DNA from: Bifidobacterium [indicum] DSM 20214 = LMG 11587
GTDB lineage: Bacteria > Actinomycetota > Actinomycetes > Actinomycetales > Bifidobacteriaceae
DNA length: 64,000 nt
NCBI RefSeq assembly: GCF_000706765.1
Contig: NZ_CP006018.1
Location: 248,001 to 312,000 of the forward strand
Direction of reading: 5' to 3'
Numbering within the stretch: position 1 is the stretch's first letter; each line of letters begins with the position of its first letter. The notes below the pieces were generated by a model. The model made no database searches. It saw only the letters and a program-made list of their open reading frames with translations, and was not told the DNA's origin. The position numbers and the translations under genes were made by a program. Shown in pieces: positions 54,498-63,991 of this stretch.

Positions 54498-56330
54498 GTG
54501 ATTGACAAGAGTCTTTTCCGGTTCACCGGAATCAGGCGAATCATGGGCCTCCTGGCCGCACTTTCCCTGGTGCAGGGAGCCAGTGTGGTCGCCCAGGCCT
54601 ACGGGCTCACCCTGGCCCTGGTGCAGATTTGGGGCCGGCACGGTCTCCGGAGCCTGGTCAGACCGGTTCTGATCTTCTTCGTGGCCTTCACCATCCGCCA
54701 GCTCTGCGACGTAGCCAAGCAGCGGGTGGCGACGGACCACGCAGACCGTATCGTCGGCGAACTCAGACCACGGATTCAGCGTAAGGTCTTTCGTCTGGGG
54801 CCTGCTGCCTTGGCACAGCGGGGCACCGGATCGGCTGTGACCATGCTGATTGACGGGCTGGATGAGGTCAGGACCTATGTCTTCACGGTCCTTCCCAAGA
54901 TGATGGACATGGTCTTCATCCCCCTGATGATCCTGGTGGTGGTCTGGATTCAGGATGCCCTCAGCGGTATCGTCCTCCTTCTCATGCTTCCGCTGCTCTT
55001 CTTCTTCATGGCCATCCTGGGAATGGCCGCCCGGGACAGGTCCAACAAGCAGTATGCCCAGTTCCGCAAGCTGAACACCCGGTTCATGGATACGGTTCTG
55101 GGTCTGCCCACCCTGAAGATGCTGGGAATCAGTGAGGAATACGAAGACGAGATATATTCCGTCTCCGACAGGTTCCGAAGGCGGACGATGAGCGTGATAC
55201 GCGTGGCCATGACCTCGACCTTCGCCCTGGACTTCTTTGCCACCCTGGCCATCGCCATCATGGCCGTCTTCCTGGGCAACAATCTGATCAACGGTACCGT
55301 GGCTCTCTTCCCGGCCCTCCTGGCCCTGATCCTGGCCCCGGAGTACTTCATGCCCATCAGGCAGTTCGGTGATGACTACCACGCCACCCTGAACGGCAAG
55401 AACGCCCTGAACGATATCATGACCATGCTGGCAGCCCCGGAACCCGAGTACATGGAGGACCTGGACTGGAACGGGTGGGGGAGCGACAGTCGCCTGACCG
55501 TCGAAGGCATGGACTTCTCCTATCCCGGCCCCAAATCCGAAGAGGGTCTGGTGTCCGGTGGCTCGCAGATGGATGCCATAGCCAAGTCCGGCGGGAGTGT
55601 GGACAGCGATGGTGCCCCTCAGCCAGATGCCCTCCAGGGACTCTCCTTCACCCTGAGCGGGTTGACCAAGGTGGCGGTGGTCGGGAGGTCAGGGGCGGGC
55701 AAGTCCACCCTGATGAACCTCCTGGCGGGCTTCAACCTTCCCCAGTCGGGCAGAATCGACCTCGACGGGCATGACCTGGACCACTTCAATGTTCGGACCT
55801 GGCAGCGCCACATCAGCTATATACCCCAGAACCCTTATATCTTCAACGGTACAGTCGCCGACAACATCCGCTTCTATAACCCGGATGCCTTGGATGCGGA
55901 GGTTGCCGAGGCGGCCGACCAGGCCGGTCTGACCGGCTGGCTCAACACCCTGGACGAGGGTCTGGATACCCGAATCGGGGAAGGAAACCGCGGCATCAGC
56001 GGGGGGCAGGCCCAACGCATCGCCCTGGCGAGGGTGCTCCTGGACAAGAACCGTGAGATTCTCATCTTCGACGAGCCCACCGCCCACCTCGACATCGAGA
56101 CCGAATACGAGCTGAAGAAGACCCTCCTGCCCATCATGGAGGGGCACCTGGTCATCTTTGCCACCCACCGCCTGCATTGGCTGGCGGAGGCGGATCAGGT
56201 CATCATGCTGGACGGTGGCCGGGTCGTGGCCCAGGGAAGCCCTGAGGAGTTGATAGGGAAGGGCGGCCCTCTGGATGCCCTGATCAATGAGATGGGAGGT
56301 AACCAGATTGCCGACTACCAGCAGGACTGA
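54498..56330 (+). CDS. cydD: CydD-type ABC exporter half (heterodimeric CydDC)
   Basis: 610 residues. Six helices form the exporter domain (1-320), followed by the ATPase with Walker A GRSGAGKSTLM, signature GISGGQAQR, Walker B ILIFDEPTAHLD and the TH switch in FATHRLHW. A 40-residue Gly/Ser-rich stretch separates the two. CydDC exports thiols such as glutathione or cysteine and is needed to assemble cytochrome bd. The start is GTG with GAGGAGG upstream. Confidence 0.93.
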   Translation: MIDKSLFRFTGIRRIMGLLAALSLVQGASVVAQAYGLTLALVQIWGRHGLRSLVRPVLIFFVAFTIRQLCDVAKQRVATDHADRIVGELRPRIQRKVFRLGPAALAQRGTGSAVTMLIDGLDEVRTYVFTVLPKMMDMVFIPLMILVVVWIQDALSGIVLLLMLPLLFFFMAILGMAARDRSNKQYAQFRKLNTRFMDTVLGLPTLKMLGISEEYEDEIYSVSDRFRRRTMSVIRVAMTSTFALDFFATLAIAIMAVFLGNNLINGTVALFPALLALILAPEYFMPIRQFGDDYHATLNGKNALNDIMTMLAAPEPEYMEDLDWNGWGSDSRLTVEGMDFSYPGPKSEEGLVSGGSQMDAIAKSGGSVDSDGAPQPDALQGLSFTLSGLTKVAVVGRSGAGKSTLMNLLAGFNLPQSGRIDLDGHDLDHFNVRTWQRHISYIPQNPYIFNGTVADNIRFYNPDALDAEVAEAADQAGLTGWLNTLDEGLDTRIGEGNRGISGGQAQRIALARVLLDKNREILIFDEPTAHLDIETEYELKKTLLPIMEGHLVIFATHRLHWLAEADQVIMLDGGRVVAQGSPEELIGKGGPLDALINEMGGNQIADYQQD

Positions 56331-58134
56331 AACCGGTCAGGGGACACCGGCAGAGCCCGGCCGTCGCACGAACTACCTCAGCATCTGGCATAAGGATCAC
56401 TGGTTCTGGCCCTACCTGCGCCAGAACAAGGGTCTGCTCGCACTGATCTTCTTCCTGGGTACGCTCACCTTCGTCTGCGCCGCCGGGCTCATGTTCACGT
56501 CCGGCTTCCTGATCAGCAGGTCGGCCCGCCACCCCTACAACATCTTTGCGGTATATGTGCCGGTGGTTCTGACCAGGGCCTTCGGCATCGGTCGCCCGAC
56601 CTTCAAGTATCTTGAACGGATCAAGAGCCACGACTGGGTTCTGAGGGTGGTCTCCAAGCTGCGTGTCCAGCTCTACCGGACCCTATCCAAGGATGCGGCC
56701 TTCCTGAACGAGCACGAACGGACAGGCACCGTCCTGAGCATGCTCTCCGACGATCTGGACCATCTGGAGAACTTCTACCTGCGTACCATCTTCCCGACGG
56801 TTGTGGCCTATCTGATGTGGCTGGTCGTGACCATAGCGGTGGGTGTCTTCTCCTGGGTGACCTCCCTGCTGCTTTTCCTCCTTTTCGCCCTGATCCTGGT
56901 CCTGGTTCCCCTCGTTTCCCTGGCATACTCCGACAGTCGGTACGCCGAGGAAAAGTCCAGACAGCAGGACCAGTACACCAAGGTGACCGAAAGCTACATG
57001 GGTCTGGGCGACTGGGTCATCACCCACCGTCAAAGGCAGTTCGTGGATACGGCCGCCGATGACTTCCAGGACATCGCTCGGGACAGGCATGACCAGAAGC
57101 GCTTCGAGCGGTGGCGGAACCTCTGCATCCAGATGATCTTCGCCGTCATGGTGGTCGCCCTCATCATCGGAGCCGACCTCCTTATGACCGGATCGACTTC
57201 ACTGGCGGACTTTGCCGCCGCTGTGGTTCTCTCGGTCTTCCCCCTGGTCGACTGCTTCATCGTGGTCTCGCAGGCGGTGGCCGAGGTCCCGTTGTATACG
57301 GATTCCCTGAACCACCTCAATGGCCTGACCGACCGTGTGGAATCACGACGGCAGGTCGAAGTGGACCAATCCGGATTGGACGGGCCGGTCCGAACCATCG
57401 ACTTCGAGCATGTCAGCTTCTCCTATGGGCCGAACGACCCCCTCCTCCTGGACGACTTCTCCCTCCATATCGAGGCCGGGCAGCGGGTGGCCCTCCTGGG
57501 GCCCAGCGGGGAGGGGAAGACCACGATCCTCCAGTTGCTCCTTGGCGACCTCCAACCCACCAGGGGGCGGATTCTGATCAATGGAACACCGGTTGCCGCC
57601 TTGCAGGATCAGCGTCCGGAGCTCTTCGGTTACCTGAACCAGCAGGCCTTCCTCTTCAACACGACCATCGCATCCAACGTTCGTCTGGGTGCTCCCGAGG
57701 CCACTGACGACCAGGTTCGCCAGGCCTTGAAGGCCGTCCAACTGGATCAATATGCGGAGTCCCTGCCCGAGGGGATCAACACCCCGGTCGATGAGGCCGG
57801 CAACAGGCTTTCCGGCGGGCAACGGCAGCGTTTGGCCCTGGCCCGGATAGTGCTTAAGCGCACGCCGATCATCCTGCTGGACGAACCCACCATCGGACTT
57901 GATCCCATTACCGAGCGCGACCTGATGGAGATGATTTTCCAGGTGAGTCTCGGGCGCACGCTCTTCTGGGTCACCCACCACCTCCAGGGTCTGGAGGATG
58001 CCGACAAGGTCATTTTCTTGGAGGACGGACACATCGCCATGCAGGGTTCCCCGGTTGACCTCTACCGGACCAATCCGCGATTCCGTGAGTTGTACCGAAT
58101 GGATGTCGGCGACGTCGGCAGGGCCGTTTCGTAA
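56308..58134 (+). CDS. cydC: CydC-type ABC exporter half
   Basis: 608 residues with an exporter membrane domain and an ATPase (Walker A GPSGEGKTTILQ, signature RLSGGQRQRLAL, Walker B IILLDEPTIGLD). GGGAGG 8 bases before TTG 56308 makes this the best start, which overlaps the end of cydD by 23 bases; an ATG at 56287 is in frame but precedes the ribosome site. Pairing with CydD gives the heterodimeric thiol exporter. Confidence 0.92.
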   Translation: MPTTSRTETGQGTPAEPGRRTNYLSIWHKDHWFWPYLRQNKGLLALIFFLGTLTFVCAAGLMFTSGFLISRSARHPYNIFAVYVPVVLTRAFGIGRPTFKYLERIKSHDWVLRVVSKLRVQLYRTLSKDAAFLNEHERTGTVLSMLSDDLDHLENFYLRTIFPTVVAYLMWLVVTIAVGVFSWVTSLLLFLLFALILVLVPLVSLAYSDSRYAEEKSRQQDQYTKVTESYMGLGDWVITHRQRQFVDTAADDFQDIARDRHDQKRFERWRNLCIQMIFAVMVVALIIGADLLMTGSTSLADFAAAVVLSVFPLVDCFIVVSQAVAEVPLYTDSLNHLNGLTDRVESRRQVEVDQSGLDGPVRTIDFEHVSFSYGPNDPLLLDDFSLHIEAGQRVALLGPSGEGKTTILQLLLGDLQPTRGRILINGTPVAALQDQRPELFGYLNQQAFLFNTTIASNVRLGAPEATDDQVRQALKAVQLDQYAESLPEGINTPVDEAGNRLSGGQRQRLALARIVLKRTPIILLDEPTIGLDPITERDLMEMIFQVSLGRTLFWVTHHLQGLEDADKVIFLEDGHIAMQGSPVDLYRTNPRFRELYRMDVGDVGRAVS

Positions 58135-58166
58135 GCGATTCCGGGTGAGGCCCGGTGCCGTTTGCC

Positions 58167-59126
58167 TCAGACCTGACGGGTCAGGGCCGTGACCATCTCA
58201 CCCAGGAGGTTGCGGACATCCTCGTTGAGTGGTGAACCCTCCAGGGCCTGGTCGGCCCTGCCCAGATAGGTACGGGCCGTCTGCCGGCTCTCTTCAAGCA
58301 ATTCGGGGTGAGCCTGGAGGTACCCCAGTACCTCCTCGGGGCTGTCGGATTCGATGACGGACCTGAACCCCCTGTCCTTCCGGAGCCCGAGGAGGACGGG
58401 GAGGGTGTATATGCCGTCGCGTATGTCCTCCAGCTTGGGTTTGCCGGTGTCCTTGCCCAGGTCGAAGTCGTTGATGTCGTCGATGATTTGGAAGGCCATG
58501 CCCAGGTTCCCCCCAAAAGCCCGGGCGGCCTCCTCCATGCGGCTGTCGGCCCGGGGGGAGGAGAGGCGGATGCCGGTCAGGCAGGCCAGGCGGAAGAGGG
58601 CGGCGGTCTTCCCCGAAATGGCCTTGTCGTAGTAGTCCACGGTGATGTCGGTGTGGTGACGACCGGACTCCTGGTAGAGCTCCCCGCCCACGATTTCGCA
58701 GACGGTCCCGGCCTGTTCCCTGATGAAGTCGGTATTCGGGGCAATCCCCGCCATGATTTCCATGTACCGGGAGAGGATCAGATCTCCCAGGTATATGGCC
58801 GCCTTGTTGCCCCGAATCGTATGGACCGTGGGCTGCTTACGCCGGATGGGGGCGTCATCCAGAACATCGTCATGGACCAGGGTGGCCAGGTGAAGCATCT
58901 CGATGGCGGCGGCTCCTGTGATGACGCTCTCGTCCACGGGTTCCCGGGTGGGCCCGCAGGCCCGGGCGAAGAGGACGACCATTGCCGCCCGAATCATCTT
59001 TCCGTGGTTGTCCAGGAGCCTGCGGTAGTCGTCCCTATAGGGTTCGACCTTCGTCTCCTCCTCGTGGAGACGGGCAACGACCCGCTTCATGTCCTTGCGT
59101 ACCAGGAGCTCTTGCCCTTCTGCCAT
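58167..59126 (-). CDS. Polyprenyl (geranylgeranyl-type) diphosphate synthase
   Basis: 319 residues, all-helical. The first Asp-rich motif is HDDVLDDAPIRR and the second is QIIDDINDFDLG, both needed for Mg-dependent prenyl chain elongation. KTAALFRLACLTG is also typical. ATG 59126 was chosen because GAGGGAG lies 9 bases before it; ATGs at 59144 and 59150 are alternatives. Chain length cannot be read from sequence alone. It converges on cydC with a 32-base gap and may supply the polyprenyl tail of a quinone or a cell-wall lipid carrier. Confidence 0.88.
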   Translation of the reverse strand: MAEGQELLVRKDMKRVVARLHEEETKVEPYRDDYRRLLDNHGKMIRAAMVVLFARACGPTREPVDESVITGAAAIEMLHLATLVHDDVLDDAPIRRKQPTVHTIRGNKAAIYLGDLILSRYMEIMAGIAPNTDFIREQAGTVCEIVGGELYQESGRHHTDITVDYYDKAISGKTAALFRLACLTGIRLSSPRADSRMEEAARAFGGNLGMAFQIIDDINDFDLGKDTGKPKLEDIRDGIYTLPVLLGLRKDRGFRSVIESDSPEEVLGYLQAHPELLEESRQTARTYLGRADQALEGSPLNEDVRNLLGEMVTALTRQV

Positions 59127-59263
59127 GGAGAACCGCTCCCTCATACTCATCAGTGAATGCAATGTACTCAATATAGCAAGTTGCGACCACCATACCCGGG
59201 TCGGTACCAGGGCCGGCAGGGGGGGGGGGACTCCGGTGACCGCGGGCTCCCAGCCAAGTGAAG

Positions 59264-59269
59264 TAGTCT
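59264..59269 (+). promoter_or_regulatory. -10 box giving a leaderless phosphoesterase mRNA
   Basis: TAGTCT is followed by 7 bases and then ATG 59277. No Shine-Dalgarno is present. Confidence 0.45.
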
Positions 59270-59276
59270 GGTTGGT

Positions 59277-60764
59277 ATGAGTCAGCATAACCACTTGGCC
59301 CAGGTCTCCCCGGGGGAGGCCGGTGAGGATGACGGACGTCCCCTGTCGGTATCCGCCCGGCTGGGGCGTCTGCAGTTCCACCATTCCGGCAAATTCAGGC
59401 TCCTGCAATTGGCTGATGTCCAGGAGGGGCCCAAGGTCTCCCCGGACACCGTAAAGCTGATTGCCGCAGCCTGCGATGCCTCCCGACCCGACCTGGTCGT
59501 CTTCACCGGCAACCAGCTGGCGGGATACGATACGGCCTACGAGCGGACCTTCCGGAAGCGCCGTTGGAGCACACCCCTGGATGGGGTCTACTCCGCAGGT
59601 CTGAGCATGGGCGGTGCCCTGGGCTTTGGCGGTGCATCGGTGTCCAGGACCGGCGGTTCAGGTGTCAATGGCGGATCGGCGGCATCCAACGGTGCCGTTT
59701 CCCAGGCCGAAGGGTCGGGGGCTTCCGGCAGGGATGCGGACCAGGTCCGGCATCAGGAACTCAAACATACCGAGGACCTGGTGCGCAGGACCGTCGAACT
59801 GATCACGGGCCCGCTGGTGGAGCGGGGGATACCCTTTGCGGTGACCTACGGGAACCATGACTTTCAGTGCGGACTGGATACCGACCAGATGGATGCCATC
59901 TACCGTGAATTCCCCGGCTGCCTTAACCCTGAAGCCACAGCCGCCAGGCCGGCCAAACCGTATGCACTGCGCGGTTCCGTTCTGCCCGATCAGGAGGCCT
60001 ATGTCTGCCAGCCGGGTACCTTCGCCCTACCCGTGGCGGATACGGAGGGGAAGGGCAGGGTGATGGGACTGGTCCTGCTGGATTCGGGCGACTATGCCCA
60101 GTCCGGTGGCTATGGGTCCCCATCCAGCCAGGCTCTGGACTTCCTGGGTGCCGTACCGGGGTTGGTGGGCAACCGGTCCATGGTCTTCCAGCACATGCCC
60201 CTGCCCCAGTTCTACAATCTCCTGAAGCCGGTATCGTCCACCACGGCCTATGCCGTCCAGGGATATCGCCGCTTCGACTCCCAGTGCTACATCCTGGACG
60301 AGTCCCGCACCTATGCCGGTTCCTACCTGGGCGAGGGAGTCTCCTGCCCCGACGAGGACAGTGGGGAGTTCGACATCCTGACCAGGGGCAAGGGGTACTT
60401 TGCCCTCTTCGCCGGTCATGACCACCGCAACGGGTTTGTGGGGAAGACCGATGGGATTGTCCTGGGTGCCACGCCGACCTGCGGTTTCGGGTCCTATGGG
60501 CCTGTGCCGCGCAAGCGGGCGGCCAGGCTCTTCGAGTTCGATATCCGCCACCCCCACCATCCACGCACCCAGCTCCTGGAGTTCGGTGATCTGGTCGGCA
60601 GACCCAGCTCTCACAAGGTCTATACCTTCGCCATGAGCCATGTACCCACATCCACCGGAGACGCGGTAAATCTCCTGCGCCGGCCGGGGTTCCTGGCAGG
60701 AGGACTCACGGCCCTGGCCGGGCTGGTCGCCTCCTGGGGGTCATCCAGGCGCAAGAGACCGTGA
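59277..60764 (+). CDS. Calcineurin-like metallophosphoesterase with C-terminal anchor
   Basis: 495 residues. Fold motifs occur in order: LLQLADVQEGP, VVFTGNQLAG, VTYGNHDFQ, FQHMPLPQFY and FAGHDHRNG. The usual DxH is DxQ and the usual GD is GN, so the first and second metal positions are altered. Residues 105-160 are a Gly/Ser/Ala-rich insertion. The C-terminus RRPGFLAGGLTALAGLVASWGSSRRKRP is a helix plus a basic tail that could anchor it in the membrane, with no signal peptide. It resembles Dcr2/YvnB-like phosphoesterases. The substrate is unknown. Confidence 0.75.
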   Translation: MSQHNHLAQVSPGEAGEDDGRPLSVSARLGRLQFHHSGKFRLLQLADVQEGPKVSPDTVKLIAAACDASRPDLVVFTGNQLAGYDTAYERTFRKRRWSTPLDGVYSAGLSMGGALGFGGASVSRTGGSGVNGGSAASNGAVSQAEGSGASGRDADQVRHQELKHTEDLVRRTVELITGPLVERGIPFAVTYGNHDFQCGLDTDQMDAIYREFPGCLNPEATAARPAKPYALRGSVLPDQEAYVCQPGTFALPVADTEGKGRVMGLVLLDSGDYAQSGGYGSPSSQALDFLGAVPGLVGNRSMVFQHMPLPQFYNLLKPVSSTTAYAVQGYRRFDSQCYILDESRTYAGSYLGEGVSCPDEDSGEFDILTRGKGYFALFAGHDHRNGFVGKTDGIVLGATPTCGFGSYGPVPRKRAARLFEFDIRHPHHPRTQLLEFGDLVGRPSSHKVYTFAMSHVPTSTGDAVNLLRRPGFLAGGLTALAGLVASWGSSRRKRP

Positions 60765-60774
60765 CCGAAACAGG

Positions 60775-61614
60775 TCAGGCCCTGCGGTGGGTGCCGGATG
60801 ATGCCCTCTGCAGGGCCTCGGTCAGGTACTTGCCGGCGGCCATGACCAGTGGGGCGTAGTGGCGCCCGGGTGTGGTGGACATCCTGTTGACCGGCCCGGA
60901 GATGGATATGGCGGCCATGACCTGTCCCGATCCGTTGCGGATGGGGGCGGAGATGGAGCAGACACCCTCCTCGCGTTCGTTGATGGACTCGGCCCATCCG
61001 CGCTTGCGGACGGCCGCCAGCGTGGAGGCGTTGAACTTAGCGTGGCGCAGGCCCTGGTGGAGCCGTTCGGAGTCCTCCCAGGCAAGGAGTATCTGTGCGG
61101 CAGAACCCGCATCCATGGATAGGAGGGCACCCACGGGGATGGAATCACGCAGGCCGGAGGCCCTCTCCACGGCTGCGATGCAGACACGCATGTCGCCCTG
61201 GCGGCGGAAGATCTGCGCCGACTCGCCGGAGCGGTCAAGCAGGGTTCTCAGGATGGGGGCTGCCGCCGTCAGGAGGCGGTCTTCGCCTGCGGCGGCAGCC
61301 AATTCGGCAAACCGCGATCCCAGGACGAAGCGACCATGGGCGTCACGCACCACAAAACGATGGCGCTCCAGGGCGATGGCCAGGCGGTGTGCCGTGGGCC
61401 GGGCCAGCCCGGTGGCGTTGACCAGCTGGCCCAGGGTCATCGGCCCCGATTCCAGGGTGTCAAGAATCTTGACCGTCTTGTCCAGAACGCCGACACCCGA
61501 GTGAATCTCACCATCATGAGACTCATGCGAACCTTGGGATTGAAGGTTGAGGGCGGGTGTTTTTTCCGGGGGCCAATCCTGTGCCCCGCTGGCGGTTCTG
61601 GCTGGTTCGGTCAT
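60775..61614 (-). CDS. IclR-family regulator (LtbR/NdgR-like, controls leucine genes)
   Basis: 279 residues. A long polar N-terminus leads to the winged helix near residues 45-105 (GVLDKTVKILDTLESGPMTLGQLVNATGLARPTAHRLAIALERH) and an IclR effector domain (ISAPIRNGSGQVMAAISISGP). In Corynebacterium and Streptomyces the orthologous LtbR/NdgR is divergent from leuCD and represses or tunes it; here leuC is divergent, with 135 bases between start codons. ATG 61614 sits 6 bases after a strong -10. Confidence 0.88.
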   Translation of the reverse strand: MTEPARTASGAQDWPPEKTPALNLQSQGSHESHDGEIHSGVGVLDKTVKILDTLESGPMTLGQLVNATGLARPTAHRLAIALERHRFVVRDAHGRFVLGSRFAELAAAAGEDRLLTAAAPILRTLLDRSGESAQIFRRQGDMRVCIAAVERASGLRDSIPVGALLSMDAGSAAQILLAWEDSERLHQGLRHAKFNASTLAAVRKRGWAESINEREEGVCSISAPIRNGSGQVMAAISISGPVNRMSTTPGRHYAPLVMAAGKYLTEALQRASSGTHRRA

Positions 61615-61620
61615 GGTTGC

Positions 61621-61649
61621 ATTATGGCATCTCAGTATGTGAAATGCAA
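61621..61649 (-). promoter_or_regulatory. Promoter giving a leaderless IclR mRNA
   Basis: On the minus strand TTGCAT (61644-61649), a 17-base spacer and CATAAT (61621-61626) are followed by 6 bases and the ATG. No ribosome site is present. TATGTGAA (61636-61643) overlaps the promoter and TTCATA (61653-61658) lies upstream; they may form the regulator's own site. Confidence 0.6.
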
Positions 61650-61687
61650 AAGTTCATAAGGGCTGCGGGGTTTCATACTCGGGGTAG

Positions 61688-61725
61688 AAGCCGGATGGGG
61701 GCCCGCTCAAGGTCCAATCCGGCTT
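61688..61725 (+). promoter_or_regulatory. Leader hairpin before leuC
   Basis: AAGCCGGAT (61688-61696) pairs perfectly with ATCCGGCTT (61717-61725) around a 20-nt loop, ending 24 bases before the leuC start. It may be a leader element of leuCD; I see no Leu-rich leader peptide. Confidence 0.45.
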
Positions 61726-61749
61726 AAGAGCATTGGTTTAGGAGGAGTT

Positions 61750-63153
61750 ATGGGGCAGACGTTGGCGGAAAAGGTCTGGGCCGATCATTTGGTGCGAAAG
61801 GGACAGGGAAGCGAGCCGGACCTTATCTACATAGATCTGCAACTCATGCATGAGGTGACCAGCCCCCAGGCCTTCGAGGGGCTCCGCCTGGCCGGGCGAG
61901 GCATCCGCCATGTCGACCAGGTCATCGCCACAGAGGACCACAACACCCCGACCGTCGACATTGACCGGCCCATCGCCGACAAGGTCTCGGCCCTCCAGAT
62001 TTCGACCCTGGAGAAGAACTGCAAGGAGTTCGGGGTCCGTCTCCATCCGTTGGGGGATGCCGACCAGGGCATCGTCCATGCCTTTGCCCCCATACTGGGT
62101 CTGACCCAACCGGGCATGACCATCGTCTGCGGGGATTCGCACACCTCCACCCACGGGGCCTTCGGGGCGCTCGCCTTCGGTATCGGCACCTCCGAGGTGG
62201 AACATGTGCTGGCCACCCAGACCCTGAGCCTCAAGCCCTTCAAGACCATGGCCATCAATGTTGAGGGGAAACTCCCCGAAGGGGTCAGCGCCAAGGACAT
62301 CATCCTGGCCATCATCGCCAAGATCGGCACCGGTGGTGGGCAGGGATACGTGCTGGAGTACCGGGGCCAGGCCATTCGTGACCTCTCCATGGACGCCCGC
62401 ATGACCATCTGCAACATGTCGATCGAGGCGGGCGCCAGGGCTGGCATGATCGCGCCCGACCAGACCACCTTCGACTACCTCAGGGGGCGCCCCCATGCGC
62501 CCGAGGGCGAGATGTGGGACAAGGCCATGGAGTATTGGAAGACCCTGAAGACCGACGACGATGCCGTTTTCGATGCCGAGGTGACCCTGAATGCGTCCGA
62601 CCTGTCGCCATACGTGACCTGGGGGACCAACCCCGGCCAGGGCCTGCCCATCAATTCCCAGGTGCCTGTACCTGAGGATATCGCCGATGCGGCCAAGCGC
62701 CAGGCCACCCAGGAGGCCATCGACTACATGGGGCTCAAGCCCGGCATGCCCATCAAGGACATTGCCGTCGATACGGTCTTCATCGGATCGTGCACCAACG
62801 GACGCATCGAGGACCTGCGGGCTGCCGCCTCCATCATGAAGGGGAACCACAAGGCCAAGAACCTCCATCGGGTGTTGGTCGTGCCGGCCTCGTCCAGGGT
62901 GAGGCTCCAGGCGGAGGCCGAGGGGCTCGACAAGATATTCAAGGACTTCGGGGCCGAGTGGCGCAACGCGGGTTGCTCCATGTGCCTGGGCATGAACCCC
63001 GACCAGCTCACCCCGGGTGAACGGTCCATTTCAACATCCAACAGGAACTTCCAGGGACGTCAGGGCAAGGGTGGGCGCACCCACCTGGCCTCGCCCCAGG
63101 TGGCTGCCGCAACGGCCATACGGGGCACCATCTCCAGCCCCGCCGACCTGTAG
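61750..63153 (+). CDS. leuC: 3-isopropylmalate dehydratase large subunit
   Basis: 467 residues, aconitase fold. [51 protein letters not shown] and the [15 protein letters not shown] stretch supply the three Cys ligands of the 4Fe-4S cluster. TAGGAGGAG precedes ATG 61750. With LeuD it isomerises 2- to 3-isopropylmalate in leucine synthesis. The cluster is oxygen-sensitive. Confidence 0.97.
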   Translation: MGQTLAEKVWADHLVRKGQGSEPDLIYIDLQLMHEVTSPQAFEGLRLAGRGIRHVDQVIATEDHNTPTVDIDRPIADKVSALQISTLEKNCKEFGVRLHPLGDADQGIVHAFAPILGLTQPGMTIVCGDSHTSTHGAFGALAFGIGTSEVEHVLATQTLSLKPFKTMAINVEGKLPEGVSAKDIILAIIAKIGTGGGQGYVLEYRGQAIRDLSMDARMTICNMSIEAGARAGMIAPDQTTFDYLRGRPHAPEGEMWDKAMEYWKTLKTDDDAVFDAEVTLNASDLSPYVTWGTNPGQGLPINSQVPVPEDIADAAKRQATQEAIDYMGLKPGMPIKDIAVDTVFIGSCTNGRIEDLRAAASIMKGNHKAKNLHRVLVVPASSRVRLQAEAEGLDKIFKDFGAEWRNAGCSMCLGMNPDQLTPGERSISTSNRNFQGRQGKGGRTHLASPQVAAATAIRGTISSPADL

Positions 63154-63202
63154 TCCCGCTTGCGGCAACCCACTCTTCCAAAGGCAGGAAAACGAGGTAA
63201 TC

Positions 63203-63889
63203 ATGGAAAAGCTCACCGTCATCACCGGTGTCGGGGTCCCGCTCCGTCGATCGAACGTCGACACGGACCAGATCATCCCGGCCGCTTTTTTGAAACGGGT
63301 GAAGAAGACCGGGTTCGAGGATGCCCTCTTCTACTCCTGGCGCAGGGATCCGAACTTCCTGCTCAACCGTCCTGAGTATGCCAAGGGGCGGATTCTGGTG
63401 ACCGGTCCCGACTTCGGCATCGGCTCCTCCCGCGAGCATGCGGTCTGGGCCCTGCGTGACTACGGGTTCAGGGTGGTCATCGCCCCCCGCTTCGCGGATA
63501 TCTTCTACGGGAACACCGCCAAGAACGGCGTTCTGGCCGCCATCATGCCCCAGGAGTCGGTTGAGCTCCTGTGGAAGCTCCTGGAACAGGAGCCGGGGCT
63601 GGAGATGACCGTCGACATGGAAACCCGAACGGTGACCTGCGCTGATGTGGTCCTGCCCTTCCAGGTGGACGACTATGTGCGCTGGAGGCTCATGAACGGG
63701 TATGACGATATCGATCTGACCCTCCATCATGAGGATGACATCGTGGCCTACGAGAAGATGCGGGCCGAACGTTTCCCCTTCAAGCCCAAGACCCTGCCCG
63801 CCAAGCATATGCCCGAGCGGCACATCACCTCGGCCAGGGAGCAGGAGGTCGAGTGGAGCGGCCCGCTGGCCGAGAAGGGCATCATCTGA
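63203..63889 (+). CDS. leuD: 3-isopropylmalate dehydratase small subunit
   Basis: 228 residues. [16 protein letters not shown] and [37 protein letters not shown] are LeuD hallmarks, the Ser-Ser-Arg-Glu loop binding the substrate. GAGG lies 6 bases before ATG 63203; the longer frame extends into leuC. It is 49 bases after leuC. Confidence 0.97.
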   Translation: MEKLTVITGVGVPLRRSNVDTDQIIPAAFLKRVKKTGFEDALFYSWRRDPNFLLNRPEYAKGRILVTGPDFGIGSSREHAVWALRDYGFRVVIAPRFADIFYGNTAKNGVLAAIMPQESVELLWKLLEQEPGLEMTVDMETRTVTCADVVLPFQVDDYVRWRLMNGYDDIDLTLHHEDDIVAYEKMRAERFPFKPKTLPAKHMPERHITSAREQEVEWSGPLAEKGII

Positions 63890-63991
63890 TTCGATTCCGG
63901 TCTTCGAGCCCGAGGTGTCGTATCTCGGGATTGCGCCCTTTGGCCTCCTAGGATGGGAATGTAGGCGATTCCATCGAGACAGGGAGGGATT

